Shown in pieces: positions 1 to 6,906 of a DNA stretch of 40,685 nucleotides. Below the pieces are notes generated by a model. That model saw nothing but the letters and a program-made list of their open reading frames with translations, was not told the DNA's origin and searched no databases. Origin of the DNA: RGIG3009 sp964389495 (lineage in GTDB: Bacteria; Bacillota; Clostridia; Oscillospirales; Acutalibacteraceae); NCBI GenBank assembly GCA_964389495.1, contig CAYMDU010000004.1, forward strand, positions 1 through 40,685. Reading direction: 5' to 3'. The first letter of the stretch is position 1; each line of letters starts with the position of its first letter. The position numbers and the translations under genes were made by a program.

Positions 1-1
1 C

Positions 2-700
2 AGCGAAAGCCATGCGCTGATTGCCGGCATTTCCGGAGCCGCCGTTGCCATTCAAAACAGTTTTTCCGGCATCAACGGATCCGAATGGGTCAAAGTTATT
101 TACGGCATTCTTCTTTCCACGGCGCTGGGCTTTGTTCTCGGATTTCTCACCTCCAAGCTCACCGTGTTGTTATTCCGCAATCAAAACCGTTTACAATGCG
201 AACGGTTCTTTTCCGGCGCCCAGGTGGCCGGCGGTGCCGCCATGGCATTCATGCACGGCGCGCAAGACGGCCAGAAATTCATGGCCATTTTCTTGCTGGG
301 CGCCGCTTTTTCCAACGGGCAATCGGATGTTTCCACCTTTGTGGTTCCATTGTGGCTCATGGTTCTCTGTTCGCTGGTTATGGGGCTGGGAACCTCCATT
401 GGTGGATATCGCATCATTAAATCCGTCGGCATGGACATGGTGAAACTGAAACCGTATCAAGGCTTCGCCGCCGATGCCGCCGCAACGGTGTGCTTGCTTC
501 TGTCTTCGTTGTTCGGTATTCCCGTGAGTACCACGCACACCAAAACCACCGCCATCATGGGCGTGGGTGCCGCTCGGCGAATGAGCAATGTCAACTGGGG
601 TATCGTGAAAGATTTGGTTCTCACTTGGGTGTGCACCTTCCCCGGTTGCGGCTTGCTGGGCTTTGGCATGGCAAAACTGTTTTTAGCACTATTTGCATAA
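2..700 (+). CDS. pit: PiT-family inorganic phosphate permease, 3' part (5' end outside window)
   Basis: The open frame runs in from the left edge and ends at TAA 698-700, so only the C-terminal ~232 residues are visible. They start SESHALIAGISGAAVA, which resembles the second signature repeat of PiT phosphate:cation symporters, and contain several hydrophobic membrane spans. A later stretch reading VSTTHTKTTAIMGVG (about 520-565) is the typical C-terminal PiT motif. The family moves phosphate across the cytoplasmic membrane using H+ or Na+. The next gene starts 13 bases downstream and encodes a DUF47 protein, the usual PiT partner, which strongly supports the call. The real start cannot be seen. 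Confidence 0.93.
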   Translation, partial: SESHALIAGISGAAVAIQNSFSGINGSEWVKVIYGILLSTALGFVLGFLTSKLTVLLFRNQNRLQCERFFSGAQVAGGAAMAFMHGAQDGQKFMAIFLLGAAFSNGQSDVSTFVVPLWLMVLCSLVMGLGTSIGGYRIIKSVGMDMVKLKPYQGFAADAAATVCLLLSSLFGIPVSTTHTKTTAIMGVGAARRMSNVNWGIVKDLVLTWVCTFPGCGLLGFGMAKLFLALFA

Positions 701-713
701 GGAGAGAAAAACA

Positions 714-1334
714 ATGGCCAAAAAAAGCAACGACTATTTCGAACTCATCCGGCAACAGGCCTCTCACTGCGTGGAAGCCTCTGATTTGCTGGAAACCATT
801 TTGTGCGAATTCAACGCCGAAAAGGTGGAAACCTATCGTCGCCAAATGCACGATGTGGAGCACACAGCCGACAGCGTTCATCACGACATTTTGAATCGGC
901 TGTCCACCGAATTCATCACCCCCATCGACCAAGAAGACATCCTGCGGTTGGTGCAGATTATCGACGATATCACCGACGCCATCGACGAAGTGGTTGGTGA
1001 TTTGTACATGTACCGCATTGCGGTCATTCCCGAAAGAACCGTTGAACTGTCGCGCATTGTCAACCGCTGTGTCAATTCTCTGTACGAAGCAACCAGCGAA
1101 CTGAAAAACTTTAAAAAGCCGGCCACACTGCGCTCGCTGCTCATCAAGGTGAACGATATTGAATTCGAAGCCGACAATGTATACACCGATGCCATGTACA
1201 CCCTGTTCGGTTCGGATGCCGACGGCAAAGTGCTGCTGGGCGCCAAAGCGGTGTATGAAAGCCTGGAACATTGTTGCGACCTGTGCGAACACGCCGCCGA
1301 TGTGATTTCCCAAGTGATTATTAAAAACACCTGA
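714..1334 (+). CDS. DUF47 / PhoU-like phosphate transport accessory protein
   Basis: A 206-residue, charged, helical protein with no signal peptide or membrane span. It begins MAKKSNDYFELIRQQ and has the two-half helical-bundle layout of DUF47 (TIGR00153-like) proteins, with repeated acidic segments such as HDVEHTAD and VNDIEFEAD that in PhoU-type bundles bind metal. DUF47 proteins are encoded next to PiT permeases and are thought to regulate or assist them. The start at 714 is chosen because AAGGAGA lies at 699-705, overlapping the end of the permease stop codon; an in-frame upstream ATG at 693 lies inside the permease gene and has no ribosome-binding site. The pair is probably cotranscribed and ends at the terminator at 1353. 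Confidence 0.92.
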   Translation: MAKKSNDYFELIRQQASHCVEASDLLETILCEFNAEKVETYRRQMHDVEHTADSVHHDILNRLSTEFITPIDQEDILRLVQIIDDITDAIDEVVGDLYMYRIAVIPERTVELSRIVNRCVNSLYEATSELKNFKKPATLRSLLIKVNDIEFEADNVYTDAMYTLFGSDADGKVLLGAKAVYESLEHCCDLCEHAADVISQVIIKNT

Positions 1335-1352
1335 TTGCTATCTTGATATATC

Positions 1353-1400
1353 AACCGCGGCTGCCAAAGGGGTTCCTTTGGCAGCCGCGGTTTCTTTTTT
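1353..1400 (+). terminator. Strong rho-independent terminator of the phosphate operon
   Basis: A perfect 18-bp stem (1353-1370 with 1375-1392), loop GGTT, followed by TCTTTTTT. No T tract exists on the other side, so it works mainly in the plus direction. The facing gene on the minus strand ends at 1404. Confidence 0.93.
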
Positions 1401-1403
1401 AAA

Positions 1404-2252
1404 TCACAACCATTCAAAAGTGGAAATTATATATTCCAATTCTTTGGGCCAATCCACCGTGCAAGTGGAGGGATCATCGAGTCCACCCAAATTTCCGTTT
1501 TCCTCATATTCGCATCCCACCACGGCGGATAATCCGTCTTTCATTGAAAACACAATTCCCTTTGCCATGGACTCCACCAACGCTTCGGGTGAATAGGTTT
1601 CCACCGTGTCCTTTCCCCAACTGTTTTCCGAATGACGTATATAAATAATGAAGTCTTTTCCGTTATACTTCTTATTTACCAAATTATTGTTTTCATCAAA
1701 AACGCTTAAATTCAAATATACATATCCGTACTCTGCCTCTACGCTCTGCAAAAAATAGTTCCAAGTGTTGTCAACCCACGCTTGGTATTCGCCATCCAAA
1801 TAGGTGGGGATTTCAATGCGGAAAGTGTCCGTTTGGTACACACGCGAGGGGATTTTTGTGGTGGTTGTCGTTGGCTTGGCGGTAGTAGTGGTAGTAGTAG
1901 TGGTGGTGGTAGTTGTTTTGGCCGTTGTTGCCGCAACGGTTGTGGCAACCGGTTTTTTGTCGGTTGCTTTGGCGCTTGTCGCGGTTGTCTTTTTCGTTGT
2001 GGTGCTTTTTTTCGGTGCTTTGGTTGCTGCCGATTGTGCCGTGGTAGTGCTCGTGGTACTTACCATGGGAGCCGTGCCGAGTTCGTCTTGCTGCTCAATC
2101 GTAGTTTCGGTTGTGGTGCTTTGAGATTCCAAAGCCGTTGTGGCGGTTGCAGTGCTTGCTGTGGTTGTGCTGCTTGGTGTTTTTGCTTTGCCGCATGCCG
2201 TTACCGCACACAACAGCACGCAAATCACCAGCAAAGATAGCATTCTTTTCAT
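1404..2252 (-). CDS. Lipoprotein with long poly-threonine linker
   Basis: A 282-residue protein of unknown function. The first 20 residues form a lipoprotein signal: MKRM, a hydrophobic core, then lipobox VTAC with Cys20. Residues about 25-135 are almost wholly Thr, Ser, Ala and Lys, with a run of twelve threonines coded by a trinucleotide repeat. The remaining ~145 residues (from about YQTDTFRIEIP) form a compact soluble domain rich in Tyr, Glu and Trp, ending STFEWL, which I do not recognise. The design is that of a membrane-anchored stalk holding an outer domain beyond the cell wall. The start at 2252 has AAGGAGG nine bases upstream; the frame stays open upstream to 2309 without a ribosome-binding site. 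Confidence 0.85.
   Translation of the reverse strand: MKRMLSLLVICVLLCAVTACGKAKTPSSTTTASTATATTALESQSTTTETTIEQQDELGTAPMVSTTSTTTAQSAATKAPKKSTTTKKTTATSAKATDKKPVATTVAATTAKTTTTTTTTTTTTAKPTTTTTKIPSRVYQTDTFRIEIPTYLDGEYQAWVDNTWNYFLQSVEAEYGYVYLNLSVFDENNNLVNKKYNGKDFIIYIRHSENSWGKDTVETYSPEALVESMAKGIVFSMKDGLSAVVGCEYEENGNLGGLDDPSTCTVDWPKELEYIISTFEWL
1878..1917 (-). repeat. Trinucleotide (ACY)n repeat encoding poly-threonine
   Basis: The plus strand reads as tandem GTR triplets (GTA/GTG mixed) for about 12 units inside the lipoprotein gene; on the coding strand these are ACC/ACT threonine codons. The units are imperfect, but long enough that slippage could change linker length by whole residues without a frameshift. 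Confidence 0.8.
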
Positions 2253-2397
2253 ACCGAGTCCTCCTTTTTGTTTGGCCGCTCTCACAAAGTACACTTTTTG
2301 AAAAAGCAAAAGCGCCCCTGCAAAAAAGAAAAATTTGTGTGATTTTATACAATCCTCTTGTCATTCTGTGGAATTTGTGTTATAGTGAAATTCAGCA

Positions 2398-2438
2398 AAA
2401 GCCGCTATCAAAAAGTGTACTTTTTGATAGCGGCTTCT
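2398..2438 (-). terminator. Terminator downstream of mrp
   Basis: Stem about 2401-2414 (GCCGCTATCAAAAA) with 2421-2434, loop GTGTAC. On the minus strand the hairpin directly follows the mrp stop and is trailed by TTTTGCTG. On the plus strand it is followed by TCTATTTTTTA, so it may work both ways. Confidence 0.75.
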
Positions 2439-2446
2439 ATTTTTTA

Positions 2447-3271
2447 TTATTTCAAAAGTGCTTCCACAGCATCCACTGCCGGTGCGATTTCTTCGCACAC
2501 CACGCGCTCAATCTCGCCGCTGTCGCACAGCGAAGACACCGCCGGGTTAATCGGCAATTTGGCAAGCAACGGAATTTCCATGCGGCGCGCCGCTTCTTCC
2601 AGCCCGTTTTCTTCGCCAAACAGCGAAATCTTCTTTTCGCAATCCGGGCAAACCAGATAGCTCATGTTTTCCACCAAACCGACAACCGGAATGTTCAGCA
2701 TATCGGCCATGGTTTTGGCTTTACCCACCACCATTTGCACCAACGATTGCGGTGTGGATACCACCACCGTGGCATCCACAGGCAACGACTGATACACGGT
2801 TAGCGGCACATCGCCGGTACCGGGAGGCATATCGATGAACAACACATCCAAATCGCCCCAAACCACATCGGTCCAAAATTGTGTGACCGCGCCGGCCAGC
2901 ACGGGGCCGCGCCACACAACCGGTTTGGTTTCGTCTTCCAGCAATAAATTGATCGACATCACTTTGATGCCCATGTGCGTTTCGGCCGGCAAAATACCGA
3001 TATCCGAACCCTGCGCTTTTTGTGTTAGGCCAAAAGCACGCGGGATGGACGGGCCGGTGATGTCGGCATCCAGCACGCCGACTTTGTAGCCGCGCCGTGC
3101 CATCATCACTGCCAACAGACACGTAACCGACGATTTCCCCACGCCGCCTTTGCCGCTGCCAACAGCCACCACTTTTTTTATGCTGCTGAATTCGTTTTGC
3201 CGAGCGCGCATATCGTCGCGCTCGCCGCAGTCCTTGGAACAGGTGCTGCAATCGTGTGTACATTCACTCAT
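2447..3271 (-). CDS. mrp: Mrp/Nbp35-type iron-sulfur carrier ATPase
   Basis: A 274-residue P-loop ATPase of the MinD/Mrp group, which carries Fe-S clusters to apoproteins in the cytoplasm. Near the N terminus is a four-cysteine pattern (C4, C8, C11, C15) like that of Nbp35. The deviant Walker A GSGKGGVGKSS lies at about residues 38-48, with the signature lysine, followed by DADITGPSIPR and the FIDMPPGTGD switch. The CPDC pair at about residues 204-207 is the usual bridging-cluster CXXC. Length fits the family. The start at 3271 follows AGGAGG with seven to eight bases spacing. Only 27 bases separate this start from the terminator of the upstream minus-strand gene, so the promoter must lie in or next to that hairpin, or the gene depends on readthrough. 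Confidence 0.94.
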   Translation of the reverse strand: MSECTHDCSTCSKDCGERDDMRARQNEFSSIKKVVAVGSGKGGVGKSSVTCLLAVMMARRGYKVGVLDADITGPSIPRAFGLTQKAQGSDIGILPAETHMGIKVMSINLLLEDETKPVVWRGPVLAGAVTQFWTDVVWGDLDVLFIDMPPGTGDVPLTVYQSLPVDATVVVSTPQSLVQMVVGKAKTMADMLNIPVVGLVENMSYLVCPDCEKKISLFGEENGLEEAARRMEIPLLAKLPINPAVSSLCDSGEIERVVCEEIAPAVDAVEALLK

Positions 3272-3295
3272 ATTTTTTACCTCCTGTGACAGACT

Positions 3296-3323
3296 AAAAC
3301 GGGGTTCGTGTGAACGAACCCCG
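3296..3323 (-). terminator. Terminator of the minus-strand sugar transferase gene
   Basis: Perfect 10-bp stem CGGGGTTCGT (3300-3309) with 3314-3323, loop of 4, followed on the minus strand by TTTTAGTCT. It sits just upstream of the mrp ribosome-binding site. Confidence 0.85.
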
Positions 3324-3342
3324 CGTATTGGATACTTGTAGT

Positions 3343-4026
3343 TTATGCCGAACGGCTGACTTTATGCTGTGCCGACGCCGAGATTTCTTTGTTTGCGCCT
3401 TCCACAATGCCTTCGGACACCATCACCTGCTTGGCGGTTTTCACCAAAATCAAAAGGTCGGCTTTTAACGAATACGACTTGGCATATTGGGCATCGTACC
3501 GTGCTTTTTCGCGAATGGTCACCGTGTCGCGCCCGCTGACTTGCGCCAAGCCGGTGATACCGGGACGCACACGGTCGGCACCGTTGCGGCGGCGAAGACG
3601 AATTAAATCACGCTCGGTGAGCACCACCGGGCGCGGCCCGACAAAGCTCATGTCGCCTTTTAGCACATTGATGAGTTGCGGCAGTTCGTCCAAACTGGTT
3701 TTGCGAATGAAATGCCCCACGCGGGAAATGTATTGTTCGGGATTTTCCAGCTTGTGTGTTGCCACATTGGCCGGAGCCAGCACACTCATGCTGCGGAATT
3801 TGTAAATTCGAAACGGAACACTGTACCGCCCCATACGCTCTTGCACAAAAATGGGAGACCCTTTGGTATCAAAGGCCACCACAATGGCAACCAGCGCCAT
3901 GACAGGGGATAACAACAAAATCATTGCCGTGGAAATAACAATATCCAGAAACCGTTTGAACGAAGAATAGGCATTGTCGGCCTTGCAGCGATAGGACGGC
4001 GAAGACAGAGCAACTACCTCACGCAT
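3343..4026 (-). CDS. Bacterial sugar transferase (polyprenyl-phosphate glycosylphosphotransferase), copy 1
   Basis: A 227-residue membrane enzyme of the WcaJ/PglC-like bacterial sugar transferase family, which moves a sugar-1-phosphate from a nucleotide sugar to undecaprenyl phosphate, the first step of a surface glycan. After a short N terminus there is one membrane segment (about residues 31-52), then the family signatures: FRIYKFRSM, TSLDELPQLINVLKGDMS, the FVGPRPV motif, and RPGITGLAQVSGRD. The catalytic Asp-Glu of the family is seen in LDELPQ. The start at 4026 has AAGGAGGA well placed; the frame is open to 4176 but lacks a ribosome-binding site there. It is a close paralogue of the divergent gene at 4362. 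No glycosyltransferase or flippase lies nearby, so the glycan it primes is unknown. Confidence 0.93.
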   Translation of the reverse strand: MREVVALSSPSYRCKADNAYSSFKRFLDIVISTAMILLLSPVMALVAIVVAFDTKGSPIFVQERMGRYSVPFRIYKFRSMSVLAPANVATHKLENPEQYISRVGHFIRKTSLDELPQLINVLKGDMSFVGPRPVVLTERDLIRLRRRNGADRVRPGITGLAQVSGRDTVTIREKARYDAQYAKSYSLKADLLILVKTAKQVMVSEGIVEGANKEISASAQHKVSRSA

Positions 4027-4104
4027 AACGGATTTCCTCCTTCCTTGACACGAAAAGAACACTATATTCAAAAATTGACAAGGTTGTACGCCAGCAGTAA
4101 TCGC

Positions 4105-4133
4105 ATTGTACCATTGTATTTGAAAAAAATCAA
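4105..4133 (-). promoter_or_regulatory. SigA-type promoter for sugar transferase copy 1
   Basis: Minus strand TTGATT (4128-4133), 17-bp spacer, TACAAT (4105-4110). It would give a leader of about 70 bases before the start at 4026. Confidence 0.65.
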
Positions 4134-4361
4134 GTGCTTTTCTTGAAATCCTCGAAAAGACTGGTTGCCCGACCACTTTTTCGCAAACGCGTTGGGCAGC
4201 TTTTGTTCAACCTGTCTAATTTTCGCCCATTTTTCGGCGGTAATCGCTTTTGCTTTTTGTTAATTTTTTCGAAAAACGGAAAATTTTTCTTGAATAACCA
4301 GTAGAACGCATTGGGCAATAACAGCAAAAAAGGCATACTAAACAAAGGAGGTGACACAACC
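4134..4361. other. AT-rich intergenic region between divergent sugar transferases, with a candidate plus-strand promoter
   Basis: The whole gap 4027-4361 is 335 bases without a gene. Besides the minus promoter at 4105-4133, the plus strand carries TTGGGC (4311-4316), 17 bases, CATACT (4334-4339), a plausible but weak promoter for the gene at 4362. The stretch 4200-4300 is rich in T and A runs with no clear structure. Confidence 0.5.
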
Positions 4362-4946
4362 GTGTACAGCAAGGTAAAACGGGTTGCCGACGCCGCAATA
4401 TCGGCTTTTCTCTTGGTTGCGCTGGCACCCGTTTTTGCCGGTGCCTGTTTGCTCATTCGGCTGGATACGCCCGGCAGCAGCGTGTTTGTTCAGTCACGCG
4501 CCGGCTTATACGGGTTGCCTTTTTCCATCTATAAATTTCGCACCATGCGCATGGAGGCTCCTCACAATGTGGCCGCCTCGGCGCTGAAACATCCCGAACA
4601 ATACATCACACGCATCGGCCGGTTTTTGCGCCGCACCAGCTTGGACGAACTGCCGCAACTCATCAATGTGCTAAAAGGCGACATGAGTCTTATCGGACCG
4701 CGTCCGGTGGTGTTCACCGAGCACGAATTACTTCGTCTTCGCCATGCCAACGGTGCCGACCGCGTGCGTCCCGGCATCACCGGATTGGCTCAGGTTCGCG
4801 GCCGCGATACGCTGTCGGTGCACGAAAAAGCGCGGTACGATGCGCTGTATGCCCAGCATATGTCCCTGCGTTTAGACTTGCACATTGCCCGGTTAACCGT
4901 TCGTTGCCTTTTGGCAGGCAGTCACGCTTCGCAACCGTTATCATAA
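4362..4946 (+). CDS. Bacterial sugar transferase (polyprenyl-phosphate glycosylphosphotransferase), copy 2
   Basis: A 194-residue paralogue of the product at 3343-4026. The shared core is obvious: FSIYKFRTM, TSLDELPQLINVLKGDMS, IGPRPVVFTE, RVRPGITGLAQV and GRDT. One hydrophobic membrane segment covers about residues 12-33. Compared with copy 1 it lacks ~20 residues at the N terminus and the C-terminal extension. The start is a GTG at 4362, chosen because AAAGGAGGTG (4344-4353) sits eight bases before it; the upstream ATG at 4311 falls on the candidate -35 box and has no ribosome-binding site. Substrate specificity cannot be read from the sequence. The two genes point away from each other and may be alternatives for priming different glycans. 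Confidence 0.92.
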   Translation: MYSKVKRVADAAISAFLLVALAPVFAGACLLIRLDTPGSSVFVQSRAGLYGLPFSIYKFRTMRMEAPHNVAASALKHPEQYITRIGRFLRRTSLDELPQLINVLKGDMSLIGPRPVVFTEHELLRLRHANGADRVRPGITGLAQVRGRDTLSVHEKARYDALYAQHMSLRLDLHIARLTVRCLLAGSHASQPLS

Positions 4947-4987
4947 TATGAAATAGAGTTTCTACTACTGCAACAGGAGGGCACACT

Positions 4988-6085
4988 ATGGCCATATTTC
5001 AAGCACCGATACGCTTCTTTTTAGGCGCCACCACGCCTCGCGGATTTGTCGGTTATTCCGATGAACTCTACGATGCCGATGACGGTTGGCAAGTATATCT
5101 TATTAAAAGCGGGCCGGGAACCGGAAAGTCCACATTGATGCGTCGCATTTACGAGCAAATGCGCACTCTGTCTGTTGAAACCGAATGTATTTGTTGTTCT
5201 TCCGACCCTCATTCCTTGGACGGCGTGCGCTGTCCCACACTGAAATTGTGTGTTCTGGATGCCACCGCACCTCATGTTGTGGAACCGCGCTATTGGGGTG
5301 CCGTGGAACAGATTGTTCCGCTTGCAATGTGCATGGACGAAACCCGACTGCACGCACAGGCGGCCTCTGTTTTGGCGGCAACACGCCGCAACCGCGAATT
5401 GCATGGGCAGTGCCGGAAATACATACACGCAGCCGGCACCCTGCTGCATGAAAACCGCTGCATCGGTGCTGCCGTTCTCAACGAGCAAAAAATCCATCGC
5501 TTGGCTGCCCGCATTGCCGGCCAGGAATTTGAAACCACCCACACAACCGGGCAGCTGACACACCGTTTCCTCAGTGCCGTCACGCCGGAAGGCCCGGTTA
5601 TTTTTTATGAAACTTTACAAACGCTCTGCCCGCGCATTTACAGTGTGGAGGACTCCACCGGTGCCGCATCTTCGATTTTACTGTCCGATTTGGCACAGCG
5701 TGCACAGCAAGCCGGTATTGACGGCATTGCCTGTCCTTGCCCGCTGGCTCCGGACGACGGCCCGGAGCATTTGCTGTTTCCTTCTATCGGCGTGGGCTTT
5801 ACGGTATCCAACGCTTTTCACACGGTGGATTTTCCGGTGTATCGCCGCATCCATGCAACGCGCTTTATGGACACCGAACAATTGCACACAAAACGGCAAA
5901 TACAATCGTTCAACCGGCGGGCTGCGCGGGAACTTTTGGAACAGGCACAGGTGTTGGCGGCTCAGGCCAAAGCGGTACATGATGAAATGGAACAATACAG
6001 CATCGCCGCCATGGACTGGGAACAGGCCCGCTTGCTGGGAGACCGCTTGGTTGAGCGATTTGCAGCAGCGGCTACAAGCCGATAG
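4988..6085 (+). CDS. P-loop NTPase, PRK06851-like
   Basis: A 365-residue soluble protein. A clean Walker A, GPGTGKST, lies at residues 42-49 after a beta-strand reading QVYLIK. Overall layout matches the PRK06851 group of Clostridia and Bacilli as I recall it: two nucleotide-binding halves of similar design. Here the second half has the right strand (RIYSVED at 216-222) but where a second P-loop is expected it reads STGAASSILLSD with no Gly-Lys-Ser/Thr, so that site appears dead. The later stretch PSIGVGFTVSN is also like the family. Function in the family is unknown. The start at 4988 has AGGAGG eight bases upstream. It follows the sugar transferase by 41 bases and could be cotranscribed with it. 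Confidence 0.75.
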   Translation: MAIFQAPIRFFLGATTPRGFVGYSDELYDADDGWQVYLIKSGPGTGKSTLMRRIYEQMRTLSVETECICCSSDPHSLDGVRCPTLKLCVLDATAPHVVEPRYWGAVEQIVPLAMCMDETRLHAQAASVLAATRRNRELHGQCRKYIHAAGTLLHENRCIGAAVLNEQKIHRLAARIAGQEFETTHTTGQLTHRFLSAVTPEGPVIFYETLQTLCPRIYSVEDSTGAASSILLSDLAQRAQQAGIDGIACPCPLAPDDGPEHLLFPSIGVGFTVSNAFHTVDFPVYRRIHATRFMDTEQLHTKRQIQSFNRRAARELLEQAQVLAAQAKAVHDEMEQYSIAAMDWEQARLLGDRLVERFAAAATSR

Positions 6086-6143
6086 AGAGAATGCTGCTCT
6101 ACACTGCCGATAGCCGCAAACCATCGGCAGTAGATTGACTCTC
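6085..6143 (+). other. Nested stem-loop in the gap before trhA
   Basis: A 9-bp perfect stem ACTGCCGAT (6103-6111) with ATCGGCAGT (6123-6131), 11-base loop, enclosed by GAGAG (6085-6089) with CTCTC (6139-6143). There is no T tract, so it is not a standard terminator. Confidence 0.45.
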
Positions 6144-6163
6144 CCCGCTTTTTGCGGTACGCT
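6135..6163 (+). promoter_or_regulatory. Candidate promoter for trhA
   Basis: TTGACT (6135-6140), 17-base spacer, TACGCT (6158-6163). The -35 is good and the -10 poor. It overlaps the right arm of the stem-loop at 6085-6143. Confidence 0.4.
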
Positions 6164-6189
6164 GTCGCTATCAAAAGGAGGTTTTCATT

Positions 6190-6861
6190 ATGACCAGAAC
6201 CCGACTGCGTGACCGTTTGCTCCCTTCGTACACACCGGGCGAAGAACTGTTCCACATGATCTCTCACATCGTGGGCGGTGGCTTTGGCGTTCTTGCGTTA
6301 ACGCTGTGTGTGCTGGTATCCGCCTTAAAAGGCAACGGTATCGGTATTGTGAGCAGCGCCGTTTACGGCACATCCCTTATTGCGCTGTACGCCATGTCCA
6401 GCATCTATCACGGGCTTCGCCACCCCACAGCCAAACGGGTGCTGCAAGTGCTGGATCACTGCACCATTTACTTTTTAATTGCCGGCACCTACACACCCAT
6501 TTTGCTTTGCAAAATTCGTTTGGTATCCCCCGCGTGGTGCTGGGTCTTATTTGCCTTGGTATGGGGGCTGGCCGCCGTTGCCACTGTGTTCACGGCCATC
6601 GATCTGAAAAAATACGCCGTGTTTTCTATGTGTTGCTACATCGGTATGGGCTGGTGTGTTGTGCTGGCCGCCAAACCGGCTGTTCACGCCATCCAACCAG
6701 GCGGACTTCTTTTGTTGCTCATCGGCGGCATTGCCTACACCGTCGGCGCCGTTTTGTACGGACTGGGCAAAAAGCGCCGCTACATGCACGCCTTGTTTCA
6801 CCTGTTCGTGCTGCTCGGCAGTTTGCTTCACTTTTTTTGCATCTTGTTTTATGTACTGTAA
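6190..6861 (+). CDS. trhA: TrhA / hemolysin III family membrane protein (PAQR-like)
   Basis: A 223-residue protein with about seven hydrophobic membrane segments. It has the conserved polar residues of the HlyIII/PAQR superfamily: GEELFHMISH near residues 16-25, SSIYHGL near 74-80, LDHCTIYFLIAGTYTP near 91-106, and the C-terminal HALFHLFVLLGSLLHFF. In eukaryotic PAQR receptors the matching His and Asp residues hold a zinc ion and hydrolase activity is suspected; the Bacillus homologue is linked to membrane energetics and fluidity. The start at 6190 is preceded by AAAGGAGG with seven bases spacing. It stands alone between the P-loop gene and a terminator, so its role is not informed by its neighbours. 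Confidence 0.9.
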   Translation: MTRTRLRDRLLPSYTPGEELFHMISHIVGGGFGVLALTLCVLVSALKGNGIGIVSSAVYGTSLIALYAMSSIYHGLRHPTAKRVLQVLDHCTIYFLIAGTYTPILLCKIRLVSPAWCWVLFALVWGLAAVATVFTAIDLKKYAVFSMCCYIGMGWCVVLAAKPAVHAIQPGGLLLLLIGGIAYTVGAVLYGLGKKRRYMHALFHLFVLLGSLLHFFCILFYVL

Positions 6862-6866
6862 CAGCA

Positions 6867-6900
6867 AAATGCGGGGCGTGTTTACGCCCCGCATTTGCCT
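6867..6900. terminator. Shared terminator between trhA and the cyclophilin genes
   Basis: Perfect 13-bp stem AAATGCGGGGCGT (6867-6879) with 6884-6896, loop GTTT. On the minus strand the hairpin is followed by TGCTGTT after its own T-rich arm; on the plus strand by TGCCTGCC. T tracts are short in both directions, but the convergent position supports termination. Confidence 0.7.
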
Positions 6901-6906
6901 GCCTGC

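Noticed and set aside
621..1313. A 230-codon minus-strand frame opposite the DUF47 gene
   Set aside because: Antisense shadow of a well-supported gene; no start signal and no known motifs.
1353..1400. The 1353-1400 hairpin as a terminator for the minus-strand lipoprotein gene
   Set aside because: After the stem on the minus strand there is no T tract (GATATATC follows), so termination in that direction is doubtful.
1878..1917. Short tandem repeats as a possible CRISPR or regulatory repeat array
   Set aside because: The repeat is a three-base unit inside a coding region and encodes threonine; there are no spacers.
4075..4103. TTGACA on the plus strand at 4075 as a promoter for sugar transferase copy 2
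   Set aside because: At 17 bases spacing the -10 position reads TAATCG, and the gene starts 260 bases away; a nearer candidate exists.
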